Source of the DNA: Bacteroidetes bacterium UBA5697
GTDB taxonomy: Bacteria > Bacteroidota > Bacteroidia > B-17B0 > Aurantibacillaceae
Assembly (NCBI GenBank): GCA_002420145.1
Contig: DIHL01000041.1
Span: 1 to 64,000 of the forward strand
Length of the DNA: 64,000 bases
Reading direction: 5' to 3'
Below, piece after piece: positions 42,220 to 50,571 of this stretch. The notes beneath the pieces are model-generated. The model had not been told where the DNA came from and did no database searches. It was given only the letters and a program-made list of their open reading frames with translations. A program made the position numbers and the translations under genes. How positions within the stretch are numbered: position 1 is the stretch's first letter; each line of letters opens with the position of its first letter.

Positions 42220-42681
42220 TTTAACCACATAGAGAAATAGTAATGATTACTCAAAAGTATTTAGATGAACTTACCTATGAAGTCGTTGGCGCATCTATTG
42301 AAGTTCATAAGATAATGGGAAGAGGCCTTTTAGAAAGCGTTTATCATCAGTGCATAAAAGAGGAGTTAGTTCATAGAAAAATAAATTTTTCGACAGAGAT
42401 GTGTATCCCAGTAATTTATAAGGGAAAACAGCTTAATATGGACTTCAGGTGTGATTTATTTATCGAAAAATGTTTAGTAGTTGAATTAAAGTCAGTGCAA
42501 GTAATATCTAATGTGCATGAAGCGCAGCTTCTAACCTATATGAAACTGCTAAAATCGCCTAAAGGAATTTTAATAAATTTTAATTGTTTTAATATTTTTA
42601 GAGAAGGGCAGAAAACTTTTGTAAATGAGTATTTTAGTCTTTTACCTAAACAATAACTCTATTGTTTCTATATGGTTAAAT
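42220..42681. mobile_element. Inverted-repeat element carrying GxxExxY gene
   Basis: The left end TTTAACCACATAGAGAAATA (42220-42239) is matched by an imperfect inverted copy CTATTGTTTCTATATGGTTA (42660-42679) right after the GxxExxY stop. The repeats hug the ORF within 2-25 bp on both sides. There is no transposase; the arrangement suggests a small mobile or once-mobile unit of unknown mechanism. Confidence 0.5.
42243..42656 (+). CDS. GxxExxY protein (PDDEXK_3 family)
   Basis: 137 residues. The namesake motif is GLLESVY, with Gly, Glu and Tyr at the expected spacing. The later FRCDLFIEKCLVVELKSV contains Asp and Glu-x-Lys arranged as in PD-(D/E)xK nucleases. A single compact domain, no signal peptide. 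Function is not established; members are frequent in Bacteroidota and other phyla as isolated genes. Here it lies between inverted repeats, with a second, ORF-less inverted-repeat unit next to it. That makes it a likely cargo or the agent of a small mobile element. Confidence 0.9.
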   Translation: MITQKYLDELTYEVVGASIEVHKIMGRGLLESVYHQCIKEELVHRKINFSTEMCIPVIYKGKQLNMDFRCDLFIEKCLVVELKSVQVISNVHEAQLLTYMKLLKSPKGILINFNCFNIFREGQKTFVNEYFSLLPKQ

Positions 42682-42725
42682 TAATTTGGTTTATATGATA
42701 ATTATTCGATCTTTTTTTAATGGAA

Positions 42726-42880
42726 CAATTAACCACATAGAATCATAGAAATTGCTAATGTTGTTAGAGGCTGAGATAGAAAAATAAATTTTTTACATAG
42801 AGGGTTTCTATGAGAGAAGCGAAGCTTCTTTGTCGCTCTTTTTGCTTATTTAATAACTATATTTCTATGTGGTTAAATTA
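42726..42880. mobile_element. ORF-less inverted-repeat unit (MITE-like)
   Basis: Left end CAATTAACCACATAGAATCA and right end ATATTTCTATGTGGTTAAAT are near-complementary and match the ends of the GxxExxY element. The 155-bp unit has no ORF and contains AGAGAAGCGAAGCTTCTT, which can fold. It looks like a deletion derivative mobilised in trans, or a structured RNA element. With flanking DNA it accounts for the 314 bp without genes. Confidence 0.5.
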
Positions 42881-42944
42881 CTTTTAGTTCTAAATAGCTC
42901 ATTTTCAAACAAACATGCTAGCTAATTTATTTTAATATTTTCCC

Positions 42945-42952
42945 TATCTTTA
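42945..42952 (+). promoter_or_regulatory. Possible -7 box of pentapeptide gene
   Basis: TATCTTTA, 18 nt before the ATG at 42971. Confidence 0.3.
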
Positions 42953-42970
42953 GTCATACTAATTAATTGC

Positions 42971-43537
42971 ATGACTAAATTATTAAAACCTTCAGAAACC
43001 CTATCAAATTTATCTGCTCTTCCTAAACCTTCTGAAAGAGAAGATTACGAAAAATGTGAATTCGTTAATTGTACATTGACGGATATTTCTAATTTAAATT
43101 TCATTAATTGTACGTTTAAAAATTGCAATTTAAGTAATTGTAAAGTTAACAATGCAAAGCTGCAAGGTGTTGAGTTTATAGATTGTAAATTATTAGGACT
43201 TAATTTTTTTCAAGCCAAAGATTTTGCTTTTGAAGTGTATTTTGAAAAATGTCTTTTAGATTACGCTTCTTTTGATAGCAAGAAACTTAATAAAAGCGAA
43301 TTTAAACATTGCAAAATGCACGAAGTAAATTTTACAAATGCCGATTTATCGAAGTCATCATTTATGGATTGTGATTTATACGAAGCTGTTTTTGCTAAAA
43401 CAAACCTTTCAGGAGTTGATTTAACGAGTTCTAGTAATTTTGCTATCGATCCTGAAATTAACAATATTAAAAAAGCAAAATTTTTATCTCAAGATTTATT
43501 TAGACTTTTAACTAGGCACGATATCATTATTGAATAA
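42971..43537 (+). CDS. Pentapeptide-repeat protein
   Basis: 188 residues. From about residue 30 there are repeated five-residue A(N/D)LXX-type units: CTLTDISNLNFINCTFKNCN, NAKLQGVEFIDCKLLGL and FTNADLSKSSFMDCDLYEAV. They form a right-handed beta-helix with stacked Phe/Leu. The many Cys next to Asn or Asp in the stack are notable. Some family members mimic DNA and inhibit gyrase, but nothing here shows that. No signal peptide, so cytoplasmic. Confidence 0.9.
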   Translation: MTKLLKPSETLSNLSALPKPSEREDYEKCEFVNCTLTDISNLNFINCTFKNCNLSNCKVNNAKLQGVEFIDCKLLGLNFFQAKDFAFEVYFEKCLLDYASFDSKKLNKSEFKHCKMHEVNFTNADLSKSSFMDCDLYEAVFAKTNLSGVDLTSSSNFAIDPEINNIKKAKFLSQDLFRLLTRHDIIIE

Positions 43538-43556
43538 TTATTAAACAAAAATCATT

Positions 43557-44009
43557 ATGAATAAATTACTGATTACTTTATCTTTCCTTATGGCTTTAAC
43601 TTTAAATGTAAAGGCACAAAAACCAGTTTATGATTCTATATTGGCAAAAAAACTTAATGCCGATGAGTATGGAATGAAAATGTATGTGTTTGTGATTCTA
43701 AAAACGGGAACTAACACATCAACCGATAAGACAGCTAAAGACAAAGCCTTTGCTGGTCATATGAAAAACATTCAAAAAATGGCAGATGATGGGAAATTAG
43801 CAGTAGCTGGTCCATTTGAAAAAGGAGGGAACAATAGAGGAATATTTATTTTAAATGTCACAACGTTTGAAGAAGCTAAAGCATTGCTCGAAGGTGATAC
43901 AGCAGTGAAAGAAAAATATTTGGAACCAGAATTTACTCTTTGGTATGGTTCAGCCTCCTTGATGGAAACTCCTGAAATTCATAAAAAAATTCAGAAATCC
44001 AACTTTTAA
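43557..44009 (+). CDS. Secreted YciI-like protein
   Basis: 150 residues with a signal peptide (MNKLLITLSFLMALTLNVKAQ). The mature part is a YCII-related ferredoxin-like domain: FAGHMKNIQKMADDGKLAVA and GPFEKGGNNRGIFILNVTTF. Most YciI proteins are cytoplasmic; the signal peptide makes this a periplasmic form. It is first of three secreted-protein genes in a row and probably cotranscribed with ChaN-like and thioredoxin genes. Confidence 0.87.
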   Translation: MNKLLITLSFLMALTLNVKAQKPVYDSILAKKLNADEYGMKMYVFVILKTGTNTSTDKTAKDKAFAGHMKNIQKMADDGKLAVAGPFEKGGNNRGIFILNVTTFEEAKALLEGDTAVKEKYLEPEFTLWYGSASLMETPEIHKKIQKSNF

Positions 44010-44041
44010 TTTGTAAGTTTATTAAACCTAAAAAAATCATC

Positions 44042-44962
44042 ATGAAATCACTATCTCTCGTATCTATTTGCCTATTTTTATTTTCAACAGCTCAGGTAAA
44101 ATCACAAGTAACGGAAAAAAATTATAAAATATATTCGGTTAAGCAAGCAAAGGAAGTTACTATCAATGATATTGTAGAGGATATGAAAAACAACGATGTT
44201 CTTTTTTATGGCGAAGAACATAACGATTCAGTTACTCATTATCTAGAGAGTAAAATTTTTGAAAGTTTATTTCAAAAATACCAAAGTAATGTTGCTCTTT
44301 CTATGGAAATGTTTGATAGAGATGTTCAACCAGTAATGAATGAATATTTAACGTCTGATATTAGAGAGAAAAACTTTAAAAAAGATGCCCGTGTATGGTC
44401 TAATTATAGAGATTACAGACCAATGGTAGAGCTTTGTAAAACTAATAAACTAGATGTGGTTTGTGCAAATGCAGCAGGACGTTATTCAAATTTAGCAGGA
44501 CGTAAAGGACAAAAAGCATTAATGGCTTTACCAATAGAATCGAAAAAATTCTTTGCTCCCCTACCTTATGATACAGCATCTGGAAAATATTATGATAAAT
44601 TAATGGGTTTATCTCACGACCCAAATGATACTGCTAAAAAAGCAGCGCCAGTAATGGGAATGGGTGGTTTTAATTTAGTAATGGCGCAATCTCTTTGGGA
44701 TGCGACTATGGCTTATTCTATTTCTGAATATTTAAAAATCAATAAAACTAAAAAAGTATTTCAAGTAAACGGACGTTTTCATAGTGATGAAGATTTTGCT
44801 GTAGCTAATCAGTTAAAAAAATATAGCCCAAAAACTAAGATGCTTGTTATTTCTTCTGGTTCAGATGATTCTTTTCCTAATATTGATTGGACTAAACATA
44901 AACACTTGGGCGATTATATTATCATAACAGATCCTCAAGTTCCTAAAACCTATAAAGACTAA
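44042..44962 (+). CDS. ChaN-family haem-binding-uptake protein
   Basis: 306 residues with a signal peptide (MKSLSLVSICLFLFSTAQVKS). The family signature YGEEHNDSVTH is at residues 56-66 and a second conserved segment is SMEMFDRDVQPVMNEYL. The protein belongs to the ChaN/Tiki-like fold; Campylobacter ChaN binds haem, while Tiki relatives are metalloproteases. Here no lipobox Cys follows the signal, so it is periplasmic rather than lipid-anchored. It sits between the YciI-like and thioredoxin-like genes. Confidence 0.9.
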   Translation: MKSLSLVSICLFLFSTAQVKSQVTEKNYKIYSVKQAKEVTINDIVEDMKNNDVLFYGEEHNDSVTHYLESKIFESLFQKYQSNVALSMEMFDRDVQPVMNEYLTSDIREKNFKKDARVWSNYRDYRPMVELCKTNKLDVVCANAAGRYSNLAGRKGQKALMALPIESKKFFAPLPYDTASGKYYDKLMGLSHDPNDTAKKAAPVMGMGGFNLVMAQSLWDATMAYSISEYLKINKTKKVFQVNGRFHSDEDFAVANQLKKYSPKTKMLVISSGSDDSFPNIDWTKHKHLGDYIIITDPQVPKTYKD

Positions 44963-44979
44963 ACCCTAAAACTTATCTT

Positions 44980-46170
44980 ATGAAAAAATATATCATCTGT
45001 ATTGCAAGTGCATTTTCATTTGTATCTGTTGCACAAAATCGAAGTATCAAATTTGAACATGTTACTTTTAAAGAAATTAAAGCAAAGGCTTTAAAAGAAA
45101 ATAAATTAATTTTTATTGATGCATACACTAGTTGGTGCGGCCCTTGTAAGCAAATGGCTAAAAATGTATTTACAAATGATACAGTAGCTGATTATTATAA
45201 CAAGAATTTTGTGAATGCAAAGATTGACATGGAAAAAGGAGAGGGCATTGAAATAGCGAAACAATACGATGTAAGATGCTATCCTAATTTATTGTTTGTT
45301 GATGGAAATGGCAAAATTGTTCACCGAGTAGCAGGAGGAATGTCGCCAAAAGATTTCATTGCACTTGGTGAGGATACAAAATCACCAGAAAAATGTTTTT
45401 CATATTACGCTAATAATTATGAGACTAATAAAACAAATTCGGATTTTTTAAGAAAGTATATCTATGCCAAAGATGGCACTTGTTTAGAAACAGGAGATTT
45501 AGTGAAGAGTTATTTTGCTTTACAAAAAGAAAGTGATTTAACGAATGAAGATAACTGGAAAATGATTAAATTTTTTGTTAATACAATGAATAGTAGAGAA
45601 TTTGATTATTTGATGGGAAACAAAGCAAAGTTTGAAAATTTATATCCATCCCAAGAGGTTGATGTAGTGATTGAAAATATATTTCGAAATTCATTATATG
45701 CTGAATCAACCAGTAAATCATTCGACCAAAAAAAGTACAATGAACTAAAATCGAAAATTTCATCTTATAATTTACCTAATACTAAGTTGCTTTTATTTGA
45801 ATCAGATTTAAGTTTAGCTGCTAATAAAGCTGATTGGCTTACTTATTCTAAGTTAGCTGTTAGCCATGTAGATGAGTATTATTCAAACGATGTAAATGCA
45901 TTAAATAATATTTCTTGGACCTTTTATGAAAACGTAAATGAAAAAGAATCGTTAGAAAAAGCTGAATCATGGTCGAGTAAGGCATGTGCTATCGAATCTA
46001 ACTATGCTAATTTAGATACTTATGCGGCTATATTATATAAACTTGGAAAGAAAGATTTAGCATTGGAAAATGTGAATAAAGCTATAGAAGCTGCTAAAAA
46101 CGAAAAGCAGGCGCCTGAACAATATCAAGGCACAACAGATTTATTGAAAAAAATTAAAGAGTTAAAATAG
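44980..46170 (+). CDS. Secreted thioredoxin-family protein with TPR tail
   Basis: 396 residues, signal peptide MKKYIICIASAFSFVSVAQ. The thioredoxin domain (about 25-140) has the active site WCGPC with Cys53 and Cys56 and the segment DVRCYPNLLFVDGNGKIV. The remaining part is helical; the last 80 residues (NLDTYAAILYKLGKKDLALE) are TPR-like. It may reduce or isomerise disulfides in the periplasm. Last in the three-gene secreted run; a strong terminator follows. Confidence 0.9.
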   Translation: MKKYIICIASAFSFVSVAQNRSIKFEHVTFKEIKAKALKENKLIFIDAYTSWCGPCKQMAKNVFTNDTVADYYNKNFVNAKIDMEKGEGIEIAKQYDVRCYPNLLFVDGNGKIVHRVAGGMSPKDFIALGEDTKSPEKCFSYYANNYETNKTNSDFLRKYIYAKDGTCLETGDLVKSYFALQKESDLTNEDNWKMIKFFVNTMNSREFDYLMGNKAKFENLYPSQEVDVVIENIFRNSLYAESTSKSFDQKKYNELKSKISSYNLPNTKLLLFESDLSLAANKADWLTYSKLAVSHVDEYYSNDVNALNNISWTFYENVNEKESLEKAESWSSKACAIESNYANLDTYAAILYKLGKKDLALENVNKAIEAAKNEKQAPEQYQGTTDLLKKIKELK

Positions 46171-46190
46171 AATTATTTTCTATTTTATTT

Positions 46191-46221
46191 AAAAAGCCTG
46201 AATTCGTATTCAGGCTTTTTT
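46191..46221. terminator. Bidirectional terminator
   Basis: AAAAAGCCTGAAT pairs with ATTCAGGCTTTTTT around TCGT, between the convergent thioredoxin and GNAT-like genes. Confidence 0.92.
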
Positions 46222-46225
46222 GTTT

Positions 46226-47890
46226 TTATTGAATTAGTTTCCAAAACGCTTTAAAGCTTTGTAAATGTTTGATCCAAAGTAATTCAGTTTTTGCTGATTT
46301 TAATTGAATCAGTAATATGATATTTTTCTTATGATCTATCATCCATTTTTTAGAATCAGGATAGGAGCAAAATAAAATTGAGATTTGTTTGGCGTAATCT
46401 ATGTCTTCTGCTTTCCAAGTTTTTACATTAATACCTAAAGCCTCTTTTAGTAGTTTAAAACATTGATTCGTGGCTTTTTCTCTATTACCTTCAAATTGAG
46501 TATTGATGTAATTTGTAATTTTTTGACTCAATACTTCTGAATCAAAATCAGGATAGGCTTTATCAGAAAGGGTTAAAGCGATATTGCTTTTGGTATATTT
46601 TCTTAAAGTACTCGCTTCACTTTTGTATTTAGGATTTTTAAGTTTTTCTTCTTCCTCTTTTTTGGCTAAGGCTCTTAATTCCTCATTTTCGGGGCGGAAG
46701 CCTAATTTGTAATAAAACCAAAATGCTCCTGTTTTAATAGCTTCTGGATTGTGTAATCCAAATTGATATGGCTTAACAACAAAACGAGTCGCTTTAAAAT
46801 ATTGATGATACACTCTTAATAATTCGCAAATAATTAAACTCGATTCTCCGCCTCTAAAAGATTCTAAAATATTAATCCCAAACTGACTGCGTTCTCCAAA
46901 TATCCAACCACCACCATAGGAAGCGGGAATATTATTTTTCAGAACTAAATAACCAATGTATGATTCTAAGGAATAGCGTTTATTGTTTGTGCTTCCAAAT
47001 AAAGCAACAGAAATACCTTTGTCTAAATGAAATAACGTAATGTCATCTTCATTCGCATTCGTAAAAGACTCAGTTTCTCTGTATAAGTAAAACAAAGTCA
47101 TTTTTGCTGAATGAATCAATTGTTGTTTTTCTTTTAGAGAGAGTTTTACAGGAGTTGGCAATTTTTGTTTAATGATATCCTGTAAGCTTATTTTTTTTTC
47201 TAATGGTGCTGTATGGAAGTAGACTGGTAAATGAGTTCCTCTTAAAAAACTGACAGAATCTTTTTCACTCGATACTCTCCATTGAATAAAAACTCCTAAT
47301 TGATTATATAAGAAGACTTGTGTTTTACTATCAGAATTTGATTGTTCAATAGTTTGTAATAGCCATTCTAAATCCGTTTGATGTTTTGATTTATAAAAAG
47401 CAGAGATTCTAGATTTAAAATCTTTTTCACCTGTGTGTATTTTAGAGTATTCAACATGAGGCAAAATTAATTTTAAAACCGCTTTTTGAGTTTCTATATT
47501 TGAAGAAGCACTGTGAATCGATACTTGATTTGGGAAATGTTGAATGATGTGTTTTATTTTTTGATAAGTAAAATTGCATTCAACCGCCGTATGTAATAAT
47601 CCTGTTCCAATTAATTTGCCCTGAATTGTAGGATATTTTGATAATTGCTGTAATAATTGTGAAGTGATTTTCTCAACTAAATTATGTAGAGTTTGATCAC
47701 TAGGATAGGCCATCATACATAACAAAACATGATGAAATTGCAAGAAGGCATCTTTCTTTTTAGGAACATTTAAAATCAAATCGTTTAATAAAACTGCTTT
47801 TGTATCGCTAGTGGTTTTATCAAATTGAAACACCAATGATTTGAGTTGTTTTAATTTTTCAATAAATGCTGTTTCTGTAATTGTTCCCAT
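46226..47890 (-). CDS. GNAT-like domain protein, otherwise unknown
   Basis: 554 residues, no signal peptide. The central part (about 310-410) looks like a GNAT acyltransferase fold: ASYGGGWIFGERSQFGINIL, FRGGESSLIICELLRVYHQY, and PEAIKTGAFWFYYKLGFRP, the last being the alpha-4/beta-7 segment of GNAT proteins. The N-terminal 300 residues and the C-terminal part are helical and unrecognised. It is the last gene in a six-gene operon led by yicC. Substrate unknown. Confidence 0.7.
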   Translation of the reverse strand: MGTITETAFIEKLKQLKSLVFQFDKTTSDTKAVLLNDLILNVPKKKDAFLQFHHVLLCMMAYPSDQTLHNLVEKITSQLLQQLSKYPTIQGKLIGTGLLHTAVECNFTYQKIKHIIQHFPNQVSIHSASSNIETQKAVLKLILPHVEYSKIHTGEKDFKSRISAFYKSKHQTDLEWLLQTIEQSNSDSKTQVFLYNQLGVFIQWRVSSEKDSVSFLRGTHLPVYFHTAPLEKKISLQDIIKQKLPTPVKLSLKEKQQLIHSAKMTLFYLYRETESFTNANEDDITLFHLDKGISVALFGSTNNKRYSLESYIGYLVLKNNIPASYGGGWIFGERSQFGINILESFRGGESSLIICELLRVYHQYFKATRFVVKPYQFGLHNPEAIKTGAFWFYYKLGFRPENEELRALAKKEEEEKLKNPKYKSEASTLRKYTKSNIALTLSDKAYPDFDSEVLSQKITNYINTQFEGNREKATNQCFKLLKEALGINVKTWKAEDIDYAKQISILFCSYPDSKKWMIDHKKNIILLIQLKSAKTELLWIKHLQSFKAFWKLIQ

Positions 47891-47918
47891 AAAATTTAGA
47901 CTTAACTAAATTTACAAA

Positions 47919-48794
47919 TTATTTTGGCATATAATTAAATCTCAGTAAAGTAGGCTGATGTGTTTGCCCCTCATTAGAAATGATTAAATCTCCATTTCGA
48001 AAGAAATCTAATCCTTCCGATTTATTAAATGTGATAGGGTTAAGCTGTTCGATATATTCTAAATTACCATTTTTATTAAAGATAAACAGAACATGGTCGG
48101 TAGCAGATAAAACAAATAATTGTTGTGTGGTGGGATGAATTGCTATTTCGGAAGTATTAAACTTAAAACCATGTTCGATAGATTCTCCCTTTTTGTTCTG
48201 CTTTTTAGGAAAGTTAATTCCTTGCATTTTAGCGGTTACATTAATATCTGAAGTATTAAAACTAAAAGCTGGCGATTGATTTAGTGTTTTAGTTTTTAAA
48301 TCAAAGGCATAAATAAAACGCATATTTTTATTCATTGGGTCTTTATTAACCTTTCCTTTAGCTCCAATTAAAAGTCTATTGTTTTGTACATCATAACACA
48401 AACCTTCATTATTGATAGCAGGCACTCTCGTAGAGTATGTGTTTACTTTCAACTTTTTTGATTGATAATCTTTGATTTCAAATAATACACCATCGCTTCT
48501 AAGTATATACAATACACCATTTACTAAAGTAATTCCTTCATAATCACCTTTTAATCCAAAAGCATGCTGTTGAGTAATTTTACGACTTTTAATATTGTAA
48601 ATAAATAATATGCCATCTTCATCTTGCACACATGCAATGGAAGTAGAATCTATTATCGCTAAGCCAGATATTTCGTGAAGAATAGTTGGGAGTTCAGCAT
48701 TTAATGTTGGTTTCGAGAAATCATAACCAATTTTATTAGAGCTAGTCATAAATATACCAGTCCACACAAAAAGTATATAAATAAATTTAAACAT
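47919..48794 (-). CDS. SdiA-regulated-domain (YjiK-like) protein
   Basis: 291 residues with a short hydrophobic N-terminus (MFKFIYILFVWTGIFM) acting as a signal or anchor. The main part is a beta-propeller of the SdiA-regulated family: LHEISGLAIIDSTSIACVQD, GDYEGITLVNGVLYIL, NNEGLCYDVQNNRLLIGAKG and KSEGLDFFRNGDLIISNEG. It lies in the envelope. Family function is not settled. Three bp separate it from the upstream SanA-like gene. Confidence 0.88.
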   Translation of the reverse strand: MFKFIYILFVWTGIFMTSSNKIGYDFSKPTLNAELPTILHEISGLAIIDSTSIACVQDEDGILFIYNIKSRKITQQHAFGLKGDYEGITLVNGVLYILRSDGVLFEIKDYQSKKLKVNTYSTRVPAINNEGLCYDVQNNRLLIGAKGKVNKDPMNKNMRFIYAFDLKTKTLNQSPAFSFNTSDINVTAKMQGINFPKKQNKKGESIEHGFKFNTSEIAIHPTTQQLFVLSATDHVLFIFNKNGNLEYIEQLNPITFNKSEGLDFFRNGDLIISNEGQTHQPTLLRFNYMPK

Positions 48795-48797
48795 GGT

Positions 48798-49457
48798 TTA
48801 TTTTCCGATTTTTATTTTGTCTCCCAAAAATTTAGGTGAAGTATATAAAATGTAAATATCTAATACACATTTTACTCTCGCAAAGTATTCTCTCAATCGT
48901 GTTTTAAAAGAGTAGTTTTTATGGACTTCTTTTGCATTGAATCCAATGGCGTTAATATTATTTTTATTTGAAATAAATAAGGCTCTTTGATTATGAAATT
49001 CTTGAGAAATAATGGTGATAGAATCTTCTCCAAATACTTCGTTGCTTCTCACTACGCTATCCAAGGTTCTAAATCCTGCATAATCCAATACAATGCATGA
49101 ATCAGGAACACCTAATGCTATTAAAGCCTCTCTCATGTCGGAAGGCTCATCGTAGCCCTTTACATGGTTATCGCCGCTTAATAATAGATATTGCACTTTA
49201 TGTGCTTTAAATAATTCAAAAGCAGCTTGTATTCGGAAAGAGAAATATAAATTATTGCTTCCGCCGCTTGCTTTTTTACTCGCGCCTAAAACTAAACCAA
49301 CTTTTCGTTCAGGAATTGAATTGACATCACTATACAATTGTTTTGTGGTTGTATTTATAATCCAGTAATTGCAAAGTGTTATTGATAAGAATAAAAGTGA
49401 AATGATAAAAAGATTCCATTTAACGAATTTTTTATGGGCTTTTATAAACTCAATCAT
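48798..49457 (-). CDS. SanA/DUF218-family membrane protein
   Basis: 219 residues from the ATG at 49457. An in-frame ATG at 49493 lies inside the prenyltransferase gene and is unlikely. One N-terminal helix (WNLFIISLLFLSITLCNYWI) is followed by the DUF218 domain: KVGLVLGASKKA, YLLLSGDN, PDSCIVLDYAGFRTLDSVV. SanA relatives affect envelope barrier function and vancomycin exclusion. The gene begins 1 nt after the stop of the UbiA-type gene, implying translational coupling. Confidence 0.9.
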   Translation of the reverse strand: MIEFIKAHKKFVKWNLFIISLLFLSITLCNYWIINTTTKQLYSDVNSIPERKVGLVLGASKKASGGSNNLYFSFRIQAAFELFKAHKVQYLLLSGDNHVKGYDEPSDMREALIALGVPDSCIVLDYAGFRTLDSVVRSNEVFGEDSITIISQEFHNQRALFISNKNNINAIGFNAKEVHKNYSFKTRLREYFARVKCVLDIYILYTSPKFLGDKIKIGK

Positions 49458-49458
49458 T

Positions 49459-50313
49459 TTAAATATATAATGATACAATTGTAAAGCAAGCAAAAACTAC
49501 ACTAGCAATTCCATTAGTAGTTCCAAATGCAAGATTAACTCTTGATAAATCATTTGGTTTCACAATTGTGTGTTGATAGATGACAAGGCCTGTAAATAAT
49601 GCCGTACCTATCCAATACATAAAATTAAAATGCCCAATAAAACCAGCAGCAATAACAAAGGCGATTGAAAAAATATGTAGTACTTCTGAAAAACGAAGTG
49701 CCCCTTTTGTTCCTAATAAAACAGGAATAGAATTTAATTGATGTTCTCTGTCAAATGTCTCATCTTGTAAAGCATAAATAATATCAAAACCACTTACCCA
49801 AGTAAACACTGTAAATGAAAACAATAATGGTAACCAAGCAAACACACCTGTTACCGCTAAATAAGCGCCGATAGGAGCAAGCGCTAATCCACAACCTAAT
49901 ACGAGATGACATAATGGTGTAAAGCGTTTAGTGTAACTATAAAATAATACTGTGAATAATGCTACAGGAGATAAATAAAAACAAATCGTATTAATAAAAT
50001 AAGTGGCTGTTACAAATAATAAACAATTGGTGATAATAAAGAATAAGGCATTTTTTGGATTGATAATTCCTGCAGGAATTTCTCTAATGGCGGTACGTGG
50101 ATTTAAAGCATCAAATTTTCTGTCAATAAAACGGTTGAATGCCATAGCTGAGTTACGAGCAGTAACCATGCAAACTAATACTAATAACAGTAATTTTAAA
50201 GAAAAGGAATGTCCTTCTGACAGAGCCAAAGTGAAACCAATTAAAGCAAACGGCAAGGCAAATATAGTATGACTAAATTTTACTAATGATAAGTAATGTT
50301 TAATACTCGACAT
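49459..50313 (-). CDS. UbiA-family prenyltransferase
   Basis: 284 residues with about eight membrane helices. The first Asp-rich motif is NRFIDRKFD (residues 60-68) and the second DIIYALQDETFDRE, which bind Mg-diphosphate. It transfers a polyprenyl chain to an aromatic acceptor. It is close to 4-hydroxybenzoate polyprenyltransferase-like proteins; in Bacteroidota, which use menaquinone, the relative MqnP of the futalosine pathway is a likely role. The other mqn genes are not in this window, so this is inferred. Confidence 0.88.
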   Translation of the reverse strand: MSSIKHYLSLVKFSHTIFALPFALIGFTLALSEGHSFSLKLLLLVLVCMVTARNSAMAFNRFIDRKFDALNPRTAIREIPAGIINPKNALFFIITNCLLFVTATYFINTICFYLSPVALFTVLFYSYTKRFTPLCHLVLGCGLALAPIGAYLAVTGVFAWLPLLFSFTVFTWVSGFDIIYALQDETFDREHQLNSIPVLLGTKGALRFSEVLHIFSIAFVIAAGFIGHFNFMYWIGTALFTGLVIYQHTIVKPNDLSRVNLAFGTTNGIASVVFACFTIVSLYI

Positions 50314-50314
50314 G

Positions 50315-50569
50315 TTAGTGATTACTAATAATAAGAATTAAAATAAAAATCACTGGAAAAGAGGATAGAACCATTCCAATATAACCTATACTAAACCAAC
50401 TCTTTGTTATTTCAAATTTTGCGTTTAGATACACATTAATAGTGGAAAATGTATACCCAATAATAGCACATAATAAAGAGAAAGGAAGTAGTGTAGGATA
50501 AAACAACATTGCGCAACATATAACGCCAGCAATAATTGATATTAATCCTGATAATTTAAACAGATTCAT
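50315..50569 (-). CDS. Small membrane protein, unknown
   Basis: 84 residues with three membrane helices (LISIIAGVICCAMLFY, LLCAIIGYTFSTINVYL, IGMVLSSFPVIFILILI). No recognised family. Its tight fit, 2 bp after yicC and 1 bp before the prenyltransferase start, supports translation as part of the operon. Confidence 0.75.
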   Translation of the reverse strand: MNLFKLSGLISIIAGVICCAMLFYPTLLPFSLLCAIIGYTFSTINVYLNAKFEITKSWFSIGYIGMVLSSFPVIFILILIISNH

Positions 50570-50571
50570 TT

